From Bdellovibrio sp047344985 (lineage in GTDB: Bacteria; Bdellovibrionota; Bdellovibrionia; Bdellovibrionales; Bdellovibrionaceae): a stretch of DNA of 64,000 bases. Positions within the stretch are counted from its first letter, which is position 1. Each line of letters starts with the position of its first letter. Location: the NCBI RefSeq assembly GCF_047344985.1, contig NZ_CP178861.1:1736001-1800000 (forward strand). The letters run 5' to 3'. A program made the translations under genes and the position numbers. Positions 17,075-25,210 of the stretch are shown here, in pieces. Under the pieces are notes generated by a model that had not been told where the DNA came from, ran no database searches, and saw nothing but the letters and a program-made list of their open reading frames with translations.

Positions 17075-18013
17075 ATGAAGAGTTTAGTTAAAAAGATATC
17101 GATTTTCACCGTCGTGTCTTTGGTCGCGGCCTGCAGTCAAAACGGTTCGCAGACAGCAGCTACGACGATGTCAAGCCTTGGCTCCGCAGATCCGCAAAAG
17201 GAAGCTGCCGTGAGTTTCAAGTTAACGGATGCTCCGAATAGAGAGCTTAAATCCGTGTTCGTTAATATCGACCATATGGAGGTCGTGGTTGCGGGGCGTG
17301 GAAAAGCAGGGCGTGTGATCTTGGCTCAAGATCTAGGACTTGTGGATCTGCTCACTCTGCAAAATGGAGTCACCTTGCCATTGCAAGACGTGATCGCTCC
17401 GGATGGTCTGCAAATCCAACAGATCCGTCTTGTGCTCAAAGGGGATGGTCACTATGCGGTGAAGAGTGACGATTCTATCTGTGAGTTAAAAACTCCAAGC
17501 GCACAAAAAACGGGTGTTAAAATTATTCTGACTAATAAATTTGAATTCGAAGCGGGTCATCAATATGACATCGTGGTCGACTTCGATGCTTTAAAATCTG
17601 TGGTTATTCAAGGCAATGGTGGATGTCTTTTAAAACCAGTTTTGAAGTTAAAGTCAGCGTATAAAAAACCAATCGTTGTTCCTGAACAACCAGGATCGGA
17701 AGAGCCAGGCTCTGGTTCTGAAGAACCAGGAAGTGGTTCAGAAAGCGGCGGCAGTGACGTTGTGACAAATCCGGATTCAGGTTCTGAGACGGGTTCTGAA
17801 ACAGGATCAGAAACTGGTTCTGAAAGTGGAGGCAGTGACGTTGTCACGAATCCAGATTCAGGCAGTGAAACCGGAGGTACTGATTCCAGCGGAGGCACTG
17901 AGCTTGTAACAACTCCAGAGCAAAACGATCCTTCCAATGATGGTTATGCTGAGGAAGATCCTATTGTCGATACAATGCCTGTGTTAACTCCAGAACAAAT
18001 GCGCAATATGTAA
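17075..18013 (+). CDS. DUF4382 lipoprotein with Gly/Ser/Glu repeat tail
   Basis: A 312-residue lipoprotein; the leader ends in VAACS so Cys at about residue 20 is lipidated. AGGAGG precedes the ATG at 17075, which sets the start although the frame is open to 16943. Residues 45-195 match DUF4382: SFKLTDAPNRELKSVFVNIDHMEV, a central LVDLLTLQNG and a terminal QYDIVVDFDA strand. The last 110 residues are low complexity, with (GSE)-type units and a 17-residue unit, ESGGSDVVTNPDSGSET, present twice. The family's role is unknown; a surface or periplasmic adhesive or binding protein is the best guess. A terminator follows. Confidence 0.85.
   Translation: MKSLVKKISIFTVVSLVAACSQNGSQTAATTMSSLGSADPQKEAAVSFKLTDAPNRELKSVFVNIDHMEVVVAGRGKAGRVILAQDLGLVDLLTLQNGVTLPLQDVIAPDGLQIQQIRLVLKGDGHYAVKSDDSICELKTPSAQKTGVKIILTNKFEFEAGHQYDIVVDFDALKSVVIQGNGGCLLKPVLKLKSAYKKPIVVPEQPGSEEPGSGSEEPGSGSESGGSDVVTNPDSGSETGSETGSETGSESGGSDVVTNPDSGSETGGTDSSGGTELVTTPEQNDPSNDGYAEEDPIVDTMPVLTPEQMRNM
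17738..17875 (+). repeat. Tandem coding repeats in the DUF4382 lipoprotein
   Basis: Two copies of a unit encoding ESGGSDVVTNPDSGSE flank four GSET-type units. Codons differ between copies at many third positions, so the repeats are kept at protein level and are not a recent DNA duplication. Confidence 0.75.
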
Positions 18014-18023
18014 TTTAAAAATA

Positions 18024-18063
18024 AAAAAGCCGGTTCCTCGCGGAGCCGGCTTTTTCTTTTTTT
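18024..18063 (+). terminator. Intrinsic terminator after the DUF4382 gene
   Basis: A ten-pair A/T-flanked GCCGG stem (18024-18033 with 18046-18055) extended by an inner TCC/GGA, a four-base loop and a long T run to 18063. The A run on the other side makes it usable by the convergent gene too. Confidence 0.88.
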
Positions 18064-18076
18064 AGGGTTCCAAAAA

Positions 18077-19693
18077 TTAGAACGTTTTGCTCACGATAAA
18101 TTGCACTTTTTGAGAGCCCAAGTATTGAGCGCTTGTGCGATTCACAACAAGGTCGATGTAAATTTTAGTACCCACAGCTGGATTCACGCCCACCGCTTTA
18201 AATGCGATCACTAATTCATCGCCTGTACGCGTGATGTCTTCACGAGCAAAAGCTTTTTCACCCAACCATTCGATCTTACCGTTAGAAAGTTTTTTCCAGA
18301 TAACAGCTTTATAAGTCGATTTGATTTCTTCAGCCGCTGGAGTTTGATCGCGGAAGACAAGAACGCTTTCAGCACCTTGACCTTCGATCGCTACCAATTG
18401 AACTTGATCTTTGTTCTTAAGATTTTGGATCTCATCTTGATCTAGTTCTTTTTTCTCGTAAGACGCTGTTTGATCGAAAGTCAAAGCTCCGCCAGAAACG
18501 TTGACACCGTGACGTTCAACGTGAAGCAAGATGCCGTATTTACCTTCGCGAGCCAATTCAGGGGCTGCGATTTCAAACACTTTCGCTTCAGTACCTTCAA
18601 TACGTTGTTGAAGAATCACAGCTTGGCTTTGTTGATCACGGATTTCCAAAGTATACACGGAAACCAAACGAGCTGATGCCACTGTTTCTTTAAAGATGAT
18701 TTTACCTTGCCCTTTATTGAAGCTTAATTTCAAACCTTGAACAGAGGCTGTTCCAGCATTTTGTTCTGTCCACTTAGGAACAAGTTTAAGAACAAATACT
18801 TTTTCACGGCCATCCATACGAACTTGGTCAATAGCGTAACCAAAAATATCGGAACGAACAGAGATGTTCACATCCGGTTTACTTTCGCTTCCACGCAAAG
18901 TCACTTGGATTTTTTCAACTTCACCAGCAAGCAACACAGCTTCCGCCGGGAATACCACCGCGACTGGTTGAGTGAATTGGTGGTCAAAAACATCACGGTA
19001 CTTCGTTACGCAGCAACGAGTTTCTTCGCGGTATTTAGTCACTGTACGAGTGCGCGCTTCTTGGCGATACTTCGTTACAGTGCGAGTACGAAGTTCTTGT
19101 CTGTAGCGAACTTCATCACGGTATTTAGTCACAGTGCGAGTTTTGCGAACTTGCTCGTATCCACATTCGCGGTCTGTATAAGGAACTTGGCGGCATTGAG
19201 GAACATCACGGCAATCACGAGGGCCTTCATCGCGGCACTCATTGCGAGTTTTACAAATACGCTCGCCATGAGCATTTGTTCCGCACTCCGTGATAGGTTG
19301 GCAAACGCGGCCACCCGGAGCACACACCCGCTCGTTATGACACTCTTGACGGTACTTCGTTACGTTACGACAAACGTAATCGTTGTCCCAGTATACTTCA
19401 GTGTCTGTGTAGGCAACACGTTCCGTGTAAGGAACGTTTTCGTAGTAAGTCTCTGTCGTTTGATAAGGAACGTCGACATAGTACGTTTCTTCGACTTGAT
19501 ACGGAACTTGCTCCGTATATTCTGCTTGATAAGGTTCTTGTCTATAGACATTCAGAGACATCTCTGTGCGGACAGTGTTACCGTTCGAAAGTTCTCTAGT
19601 GATAATATCTTGAGTCTTCTCTTGCGGAGCGGCGAATGAGCTCACTCCCAAAAGAAGAGTCAAAATGGCTCCGAAAAGTGGTTTTGCGTGCAT
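18077..19693 (-). CDS. Secreted cysteine-rich protein with Tyr/Thr repeats
   Basis: A 538-residue exported protein, signal peptide ending in SSFAA near residue 22, with a strong GGAGGAGG ribosome site. Three parts follow. Residues 50-105 repeat VPY-x3-E/T-x-YY units about every 11 residues. Residues 108-228 hold 12 cysteines. Overlapping their end, residues 184-232 repeat TRTVTKYR(Q/D/E)E three times, with shortened VTKYR copies at 111 and 229. The C-terminal 300 residues look like beta-sandwich domains without cysteine. No family is recognised. The repeats recall, in style only, the YTV-type cell-surface proteins of planctomycetes. A structural or surface role is more likely than catalysis. 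Confidence 0.75.
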   Translation of the reverse strand: MHAKPLFGAILTLLLGVSSFAAPQEKTQDIITRELSNGNTVRTEMSLNVYRQEPYQAEYTEQVPYQVEETYYVDVPYQTTETYYENVPYTERVAYTDTEVYWDNDYVCRNVTKYRQECHNERVCAPGGRVCQPITECGTNAHGERICKTRNECRDEGPRDCRDVPQCRQVPYTDRECGYEQVRKTRTVTKYRDEVRYRQELRTRTVTKYRQEARTRTVTKYREETRCCVTKYRDVFDHQFTQPVAVVFPAEAVLLAGEVEKIQVTLRGSESKPDVNISVRSDIFGYAIDQVRMDGREKVFVLKLVPKWTEQNAGTASVQGLKLSFNKGQGKIIFKETVASARLVSVYTLEIRDQQSQAVILQQRIEGTEAKVFEIAAPELAREGKYGILLHVERHGVNVSGGALTFDQTASYEKKELDQDEIQNLKNKDQVQLVAIEGQGAESVLVFRDQTPAAEEIKSTYKAVIWKKLSNGKIEWLGEKAFAREDITRTGDELVIAFKAVGVNPAVGTKIYIDLVVNRTSAQYLGSQKVQFIVSKTF

Positions 19694-19760
19694 GTTTCCT
19701 CCTCCAATTTATGACGGAAGAAGATTTTGCAAAGCCTGCGCCAAAAAATGTCGGTGGAAA

Positions 19761-19779
19761 AAAGGTACCAGGTACCTTT
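19761..19779 (-). terminator. GGTACC-dyad terminator after the FAD-dependent protein gene
   Basis: AAAGGTACC and GGTACCTTT flank a single A, five bases beyond the stop of the leftward gene. Read on the minus strand it ends in six T. The stem would need to open to a five-base loop to fold. The same dyad follows glpX. Confidence 0.6.
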
Positions 19780-19784
19780 CTTGG

Positions 19785-21323
19785 CTACAGAAGTTCGATG
19801 ATCTTTTCAGCGATGCGAATGCCATCACAAGCTGCGGAAGTGATACCGCCGGCGTATCCAGCGCCTTCTCCGGCAGGGTAAAGTCCCGCATGCGAAATGC
19901 TTTGGAGTGTTTCATTGTCGCGAGTCACACGCACAGGGCAGCTCGTTCTGGATTCGATCCCATACACTTGCGCATCTTCCGTGAGAAATCCCTTCATGCT
20001 GCCCTGAAATTTTTCAAAGCCTTCGCGCAGACGATTGCGCATATCCTTAGGAAGAATGTCATCCAGGCGAACAGAAATCGCCCCTGAAGGAGAAGATCCC
20101 GCACGCAAGGCGCGTTCTTCTTTTTTAGGTCCATATAAGAAGTCTAAAAGATTTTGCGCGGGAAGTTCACGTGAGCCGCCTTTATCAAGAACGGACTGAT
20201 ACATGCGCGTTTCAAGTTCACGACGAAGTTTCATTCCACCGAAAACGTCTTTACCGAAATTCTTTTCGTGATCAATGCTGACAACAATCGCGGCATTTGC
20301 GAACGGGGAGTTGCGATTGTAGTTACTCATGCCGTTGCAAACAATACCGTCAGCTTCTGTGCCTGAAGAAAGAACGTAGCCGCCAGGACACATACAGAAT
20401 GAATAAACTCCGATGCCTGTTTTATCGTTATGGTGAGCAAGCTTGTAGTTGGCTGCTCCTAATTTTGGATGTTCCGAAAATTGACGATATTGAATCTTAT
20501 TGATCGAAGCTTGCGAGTGTTCTACACGCAAACCCATTGCAAAAGATTTTCCATCTAAGTGAACGCCGGCATCGCGAAGATGATTGATCATATCTTCAGC
20601 AGAGTGTCCCGTTGCTAAAACAACATGAGGAGATTTAAATTCCGTCCCATGTTCCGTGCGAACACCGACAACTTGCTTTCCTTCAAAAAGAATTTCCGTC
20701 ACCTGCGTGTTGAAATGAATTTCACAACCATTCGCTTTTAAGAACTCACGCATTTTAGGGATCACACGGCGAATGCGGTCGGAACCCACGTGAGGATTTG
20801 AAAGCCATTGAATTTCTTCAGGCGCTCCGAATTTCACCAGACGATTCATCACATAAGGAATGTGCGGAGACTTAATACGCGTGATTAATTTTCCATCGGA
20901 ATAAAGACCCGCGCCACCTTCACCAAAACAAACATTATTGCGAGGATCGAGTTTTCCGTAGCGCCAATATTGGTTGATTCCTTTGATGCGCTCACCACTG
21001 TCAGAGCCGCGCTCAAAAAGAATGCAGGGAACTCCACGCTCTACAAAACGAAGAGCTGCAAAGAGGCCAGCTGGTCCAGTGCCAACAATCAACGGCTTTT
21101 CTTTGGGAGTTGAGATCTTCTCAAGATCAAATTGAGGAATGTTAAGAGTCTCACCTTTTTCCGCGACTTCAATAGAGTAAACAAAATGCGGAGAGTGAGA
21201 GCGACGAGCATCTACGCTTTGGCGAAGAATACGATACGGTCCATGATCAGGGACCAGCCATTGCAACTTTTCTTCTAAATCTTGATCAATAGGAATTTCG
21301 ACATTCTGAAGAATCTTAGACAT
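19785..21323 (-). CDS. FAD-dependent oxidoreductase (COG2509 type)
   Basis: A 512-residue soluble flavoprotein of the uncharacterised COG2509 dehydrogenase group. The FAD-binding VGTGPAGLFAALRF lies at about 99-112 after a 90-residue N-terminal domain, and an ATGHSAED segment and a terminal GEGAGYAGGITSAACDG close the flavin site. CFGEGGAGLYSDGKL is typical of the group. The substrate is unknown. AAGGA precedes the ATG. It is divergent from psd and ends just before a GGTACC-type terminator. Confidence 0.88.
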   Translation of the reverse strand: MSKILQNVEIPIDQDLEEKLQWLVPDHGPYRILRQSVDARRSHSPHFVYSIEVAEKGETLNIPQFDLEKISTPKEKPLIVGTGPAGLFAALRFVERGVPCILFERGSDSGERIKGINQYWRYGKLDPRNNVCFGEGGAGLYSDGKLITRIKSPHIPYVMNRLVKFGAPEEIQWLSNPHVGSDRIRRVIPKMREFLKANGCEIHFNTQVTEILFEGKQVVGVRTEHGTEFKSPHVVLATGHSAEDMINHLRDAGVHLDGKSFAMGLRVEHSQASINKIQYRQFSEHPKLGAANYKLAHHNDKTGIGVYSFCMCPGGYVLSSGTEADGIVCNGMSNYNRNSPFANAAIVVSIDHEKNFGKDVFGGMKLRRELETRMYQSVLDKGGSRELPAQNLLDFLYGPKKEERALRAGSSPSGAISVRLDDILPKDMRNRLREGFEKFQGSMKGFLTEDAQVYGIESRTSCPVRVTRDNETLQSISHAGLYPAGEGAGYAGGITSAACDGIRIAEKIIELL

Positions 21324-21431
21324 ATATCCTTCCAGGGCTCTTGTTCGGGGCCAATGGGTTTTAGGTATAAGGCACTATAGCTTAAACCTCTTATGATGAC
21401 AAAGGGGTCGGGTTTAGATATAAAGATTTCT

Positions 21432-22259
21432 ATGTCTGCAATTACACGAATTCTTCCTAAACGTCGCTTAAGCCGCTGGGTCGGTTACTTCATGCATTGG
21501 AAAGGCCCTTCCTTGTGGGCTAAACTCTCTATTAGAGGCTTTGCGTGGCTTTATAACATCAACTTAGATGAGGCTGAGAAGGCTTACACTGAGTATCCTT
21601 CCATTGGCGAGTTCTTCGTACGTCGTCTTAAAGCTGGAATCAGACCTGTTGCAAACGCTTGGGCAGTTCATCCTGCTGACAGTCGCATCACTCAGTCAGC
21701 GCCGATTGATAATGGCACCTTGATTCAAGCAAAGGGTCTGACTTATCGCCTTGATGAGTTTACTCAAGATCCGGACTGCCAAAAGAAGTGGGCGGGCGGT
21801 TGTTTTCTTACGTACTATCTTTGCCCTACGGATTATCACCGCGTGCATTCTCCGGTTGATGGTGTGATCACGAATGTGCGTTACATGCCAGGGGAGTTGT
21901 GGCCCGTAAACGAATGGAGTACGACGAATGTTCCAAATCTTTTCTCTGTAAATGAACGCGTGCTTGTCGAGATTGAAACAGATTTAGGACCTGTGGGAGT
22001 TGTCTTCGTCGGTGCAACCAATGTGGGTCATATTGTTTTAAGTTTTGATGAAGCAATTAAGGGAAATCAAAAAGGCCCACATATTTTCCAACATAAAACA
22101 TACAGCCCTGAAATTCCTGTGCATAAAGGTTCAGAGCTTGGCATGTTCCGCATGGGTTCAACAGTTGTGATGCTCTATCCACCGAACTTTCGTCAGAAGT
22201 TTGGATCGCATTTGGATTTAGGCCCGGTGGTGAAAGTCAACGCGGCTCTTGTTAAGTAA
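21432..22259 (+). CDS. psd: Phosphatidylserine decarboxylase proenzyme
   Basis: Makes phosphatidylethanolamine from phosphatidylserine at the inner membrane. The precursor cleaves itself before the Ser of a GST motif, which then becomes the pyruvoyl group. Here FRMGSTVV carries Ser243, numbered from 21432, so MGST replaces the more usual LGST. Other family blocks are present: IGEFFVRRLK, HPADSRI, YLCPTDYHRVHSP, and VGATNVG. The start is uncertain; ATG 21393 is also in frame and would add 13 residues, and neither has a strong ribosome site. The aligned ILPK segment near the N terminus fits either. Confidence 0.92.
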   Translation: MSAITRILPKRRLSRWVGYFMHWKGPSLWAKLSIRGFAWLYNINLDEAEKAYTEYPSIGEFFVRRLKAGIRPVANAWAVHPADSRITQSAPIDNGTLIQAKGLTYRLDEFTQDPDCQKKWAGGCFLTYYLCPTDYHRVHSPVDGVITNVRYMPGELWPVNEWSTTNVPNLFSVNERVLVEIETDLGPVGVVFVGATNVGHIVLSFDEAIKGNQKGPHIFQHKTYSPEIPVHKGSELGMFRMGSTVVMLYPPNFRQKFGSHLDLGPVVKVNAALVK

Positions 22260-23282
22260 TCACGGGCAAGATTGAAAAAGTCGGCAGGTGCGGGGAGTTT
22301 TATTTAAAAGCTCCTCGTCTGTCATAAGACGGCCACGATTTCGGATATGATAGTCGACGGTGTTATCTAGAGTTCCTCGGCGATAAGCGAAAAAATATTT
22401 AGTACTTGTTGGATAAGAGCGCACGTCCCAAACGACTCTTTGAAATGGAGAGTTAGGGTCTTTTTCGGGCCACATATTGGTGGGAAAATTCTTTTTCTCA
22501 CGAATGATATTTCCCACCCAGGCATACATTAAATCCGGGTCCCAGAATTCCAGAACCGTGTGAGGTTCCTTGTCGGAAGCCCAAGGTCGGTCTTTTCCTC
22601 GTAAGTATCCGAAAAAACCGATGCGGGCACTTCGCGTTTTGGAGCTTAAGAGTTCTAATGGAACTTTCAGTTTACGTTTCCATGATTGATCCAGCGACGG
22701 CGGAAAGAAATCCAAAATTTGCAGAAAGCTCACAGCGTAAGCAGAGCATCCAGCACCTTGTCCATAATGGGGCAAAGAACGAAGTCCTCCATAAACCTCG
22801 TTTAGGCGAAGTTCTTCATAGAGATGAATATATCGCTGCACTCGCGCACACTGATCGGAATTAAGAATAAGTTTAAGACTTCGCACATAACCTTGCTGCT
22901 TGAGTGTACCCAACCAGGAAAGAACTTCTTCTTCCGTATAAGATCGGCCTTTCACATTCATCATAAAGGCATCCAGAGCGACACCTTTAAAAGCGAAATC
23001 CCAAACGTAAGAAAGATTGGATCTCACTGAAGTCATTCCTCTGTAAATGGAGGGTTCGTTTCCGCATTGCAGGCGCACGTTCACGTGAGAAATTGCGTGA
23101 GGGTAAGAATGACCATTCACCCGCGCTTTCATATTCCTATAAGCACTGCGAACAAGGCTTCCGGGAGTTTCCCAATTTAAAGGCTCGGGGGCGCGGTAGA
23201 AAATCAGTTCCAGTTCATTGGCGAAAGCCAAAGAGCTTACAAGAAATAGACAAAGACCTGCGATAAAGGCCCTAAGACGCAT
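22260..23282 (-). CDS. Secreted protein, possibly a permuted papain-like fold
   Basis: A 340-residue exported protein with signal peptide ending in LAFA-N (about residue 21). I recognise no named family. It has a His in a predicted strand (ISHVNVRLQC, His66) followed much later by a Cys starting a helix (GQGAGCSAYAVSFLQIL, Cys179). That His-before-Cys order is the one used by permuted NlpC/P60, YiiX and LRAT enzymes. Five further cysteines could form disulfides. It could be a lipase, amidase or an inactive relative. Its stop abuts the stop of psd. The ribosome site GTGGAGTG lies at the edge of a hairpin loop. Confidence 0.6.
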   Translation of the reverse strand: MRLRAFIAGLCLFLVSSLAFANELELIFYRAPEPLNWETPGSLVRSAYRNMKARVNGHSYPHAISHVNVRLQCGNEPSIYRGMTSVRSNLSYVWDFAFKGVALDAFMMNVKGRSYTEEEVLSWLGTLKQQGYVRSLKLILNSDQCARVQRYIHLYEELRLNEVYGGLRSLPHYGQGAGCSAYAVSFLQILDFFPPSLDQSWKRKLKVPLELLSSKTRSARIGFFGYLRGKDRPWASDKEPHTVLEFWDPDLMYAWVGNIIREKKNFPTNMWPEKDPNSPFQRVVWDVRSYPTSTKYFFAYRRGTLDNTVDYHIRNRGRLMTDEELLNKTPRTCRLFQSCP

Positions 23283-23283
23283 A

Positions 23284-23315
23284 AGAATATCACTCCACGA
23301 TAGGAATGATATTCT
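23284..23315 (-). other. Inverted repeat in the translation start region
   Basis: AGAATATC (23284-23291) and GATATTCT (23308-23315) are perfect complements with a 16-base loop that contains most of the ribosome site of the leftward gene. It ends one base from the start codon. It could be an operator or a folding that gates translation. Confidence 0.4.
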
Positions 23316-23374
23316 GGGATCATTTTTAGAAAAAACAGAGGTCTACGAAAATAACAAACTCAGATTGCGAAGAC

Positions 23375-23734
23375 TTAAGCAGGGTACGTGCACTCCGTTA
23401 AAGGAGTCTCTGCGATTGTCACTTTTGTGAGCATTGGCAAAGCGGGAAGGGCGCGGTCGTAAATCCATTTTGCCAGAAGCTCTGACGTAGGATTTTCAAG
23501 GCCTTCGACGTCATTCAAAACACGGTGATCGATCTTCTCTAAAAGAGGCTTCATCTTCGCTTGGATATCGTTATAGTCGATGACCCAGCCGATTTTAGGA
23601 TCTAACGAGCCCACGAGGGTCAGAATAATCTTAAAACTATGCCCGTGCATGCGAGAACAGGGATGAGAAGAGGGCAAGTGGGGCAGGAAACGGGCCGATT
23701 CAATTTGAAAATGCTGCTTCAGTTCGAATTTCAT
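23375..23734 (-). CDS. queD: 6-carboxy-5,6,7,8-tetrahydropterin synthase (QueD type)
   Basis: A 119-residue tunnelling-fold enzyme of the queuosine precursor pathway (7,8-dihydroneopterin triphosphate to carboxytetrahydropterin). It has the catalytic Cys26 in CSRMHGH, zinc-binding His19, His30 and His32, the DHRVLND block with the catalytic His, NPTSELLAKW and the terminal VTIAETPLTECTY with the pterin-binding Glu. Its length is standard. It is divergent from a second, Cys-less member of the same family with only 29 bases between the start codons. Confidence 0.9.
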   Translation of the reverse strand: MKFELKQHFQIESARFLPHLPSSHPCSRMHGHSFKIILTLVGSLDPKIGWVIDYNDIQAKMKPLLEKIDHRVLNDVEGLENPTSELLAKWIYDRALPALPMLTKVTIAETPLTECTYPA

Positions 23735-23763
23735 GCTAAAGATATAACCACTTTGAGGTGATT

Positions 23764-24255
23764 ATGTCCACGACCACATTGCATTTAGCCAAGCAGAATT
23801 TCAAATTCTCGGCCGCTCATTTCCTTATTTTTGATGAAAAGCACGCCGAGCGCTTGCATGGACATAATTATCAGGTCCGCATCGATATCAAAGCTCCGGC
23901 GGAACAGGATCTTCATGCGGAAGGTTATTTCTTAGATTTCAATGTGTTTAAAAAGTACATCAAGGCGCGTTTGGATCAATGGGACGAGATCGTTCTTTTG
24001 CCTGAAAAGCATCCCGATATGAAGTTTAAGAAAACGGCGAAATCCTTGGAGGTGACATTCCGGGATCGTTTTTATGTTTTTCCGTTAAATGAAGTGATTC
24101 TTCTTCCAGTCAGCAACACAAGCGTTGAACAGCTTTCAAGATTATTGGCGGAAGATTTTTACGGGGAATTCAAACAGTACGGCGTACAAAAAGTGAAAGT
24201 GTATGTGGAGGAAACCCGCGGTCAGGGGGCTTCCTCCATTGTTCCATCTAACTAA
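23764..24255 (+). CDS. PTPS/QueD-family paralogue lacking the catalytic cysteine
   Basis: A 163-residue tunnelling-fold protein. It keeps the zinc histidines (His19, His32 and His34 in AERLHGHNYQV) and the pterin-anchoring Glu in VYVEETRG, but the residue four before HGH is Ala28 where QueD has Cys. An insertion of about 45 residues (DEIVLLPEKHPDMKFKKTAKSLEV region) separates the halves. Loss of the Cys is known for some family members with altered products, so its reaction cannot be named. GAGGTG just before the ATG at 23764 sets the start; an in-frame GTG at 23758 lies within that site. Confidence 0.85.
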   Translation: MSTTTLHLAKQNFKFSAAHFLIFDEKHAERLHGHNYQVRIDIKAPAEQDLHAEGYFLDFNVFKKYIKARLDQWDEIVLLPEKHPDMKFKKTAKSLEVTFRDRFYVFPLNEVILLPVSNTSVEQLSRLLAEDFYGEFKQYGVQKVKVYVEETRGQGASSIVPSN

Positions 24256-24256
24256 G

Positions 24257-25093
24257 TTAGAAAGTGAAACGAGCTGCTGCAGACAGGTTAATGATGTTAT
24301 ACGTGTCGTGTTCGCTGCTTGAAAAATCGTAGTCTAGGCGTGGAATCAGTGCCCATGTACCGAATGGAATACGAGAGTACAAAGAAAGTCCTAAGGTATT
24401 GTAAGCTTTTATAGCTTCGTCACCATCTTGGTCTTTAGTGCTTGCATGGCTGTAGTAGTTAAGAGAACCACCCAAAACTACGTCAGTAATAACGGTTTCG
24501 TAGAACGCAGAAAGTCCCAAAGTATTTCCTTCTTTAAGTTTTGCATCGGAAAAGCCTTCGATTTCGATTGTGCGCTCTAGTAAAACTGCGTAGCTCAGGC
24601 GTCCACCGATAACGCCACCTGCTGCTTCAGTGTCCATACCCACATAAGGAGTAAAAGAGAAGCCGCCAGTAGCTGCGTTAACTTCGTTATTGGACTTAAC
24701 TTTCATTTTTTCAACGCTAAGACCGACATCAAGACCGTAGCGAAGATTTGAAGTGCCCATATTGGAAGTTCCTTTTAGAACTACGTGAGGGTCTTCAAGT
24801 CCAGATACTTTTGTTTTAGGAGTGTTGTCATTTTCGTAAGAAGAGAAAAGCAAAGACCCTTCAATTGAAAACATCTCGTTAATACCGTATTCGTAAGAAA
24901 CACCTGTTTTGTACAGACCACTGAACTTAGTTTCTGTAGTGCCACCTTTAGGTTTTGTCTTCGTAGAAATATACCCAATGCGCGGTGTAAGATCACTTTG
25001 TCCCGCTTTAGATTGGAAGAAAAATTCGCTGTCAGCGGCATGAGCGCTAACTGATACAAGCACGATAGCGGCTGCAAATACTTTAGAAAACAT
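24257..25093 (-). CDS. Outer-membrane beta-barrel protein
   Basis: A 278-residue protein with signal peptide ending in AHAAD (about residue 20). The mature part alternates hydrophobic and polar residues throughout, is rich in Gly, Tyr and Thr, and ends in AAARFTF with the terminal Phe expected of barrel proteins. About ten to twelve strands can be suggested. No pore-constriction motif is recognised, so transport specificity is unknown. AAAGGAG precedes the start. It is monocistronic and its stop lies one base from the stop of the PTPS paralogue. Confidence 0.8.
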   Translation of the reverse strand: MFSKVFAAAIVLVSVSAHAADSEFFFQSKAGQSDLTPRIGYISTKTKPKGGTTETKFSGLYKTGVSYEYGINEMFSIEGSLLFSSYENDNTPKTKVSGLEDPHVVLKGTSNMGTSNLRYGLDVGLSVEKMKVKSNNEVNAATGGFSFTPYVGMDTEAAGGVIGGRLSYAVLLERTIEIEGFSDAKLKEGNTLGLSAFYETVITDVVLGGSLNYYSHASTKDQDGDEAIKAYNTLGLSLYSRIPFGTWALIPRLDYDFSSSEHDTYNIINLSAAARFTF

Positions 25094-25210
25094 GATGAAC
25101 TCCTTTAATGCTAAACTCTTTTGAGTTTTAGTATCAAAGTGCAGTTCATGATGGCTGTCAATTCACAACGCAGATTTTCTATTCTGACGAAGCTAGAGCC
25201 TAAGCGATGC

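Noticed and set aside
17738..17875. A CRISPR-like or satellite array
   Set aside because: The repeats are coding, in frame and diverged at third codon positions.
18737..19639. A 300-codon open frame on the plus strand opposite the Tyr/Thr-repeat protein
   Set aside because: It is the antisense of a repetitive gene whose biased codons avoid stops on the other strand; it has no ribosome site and an implausible composition.
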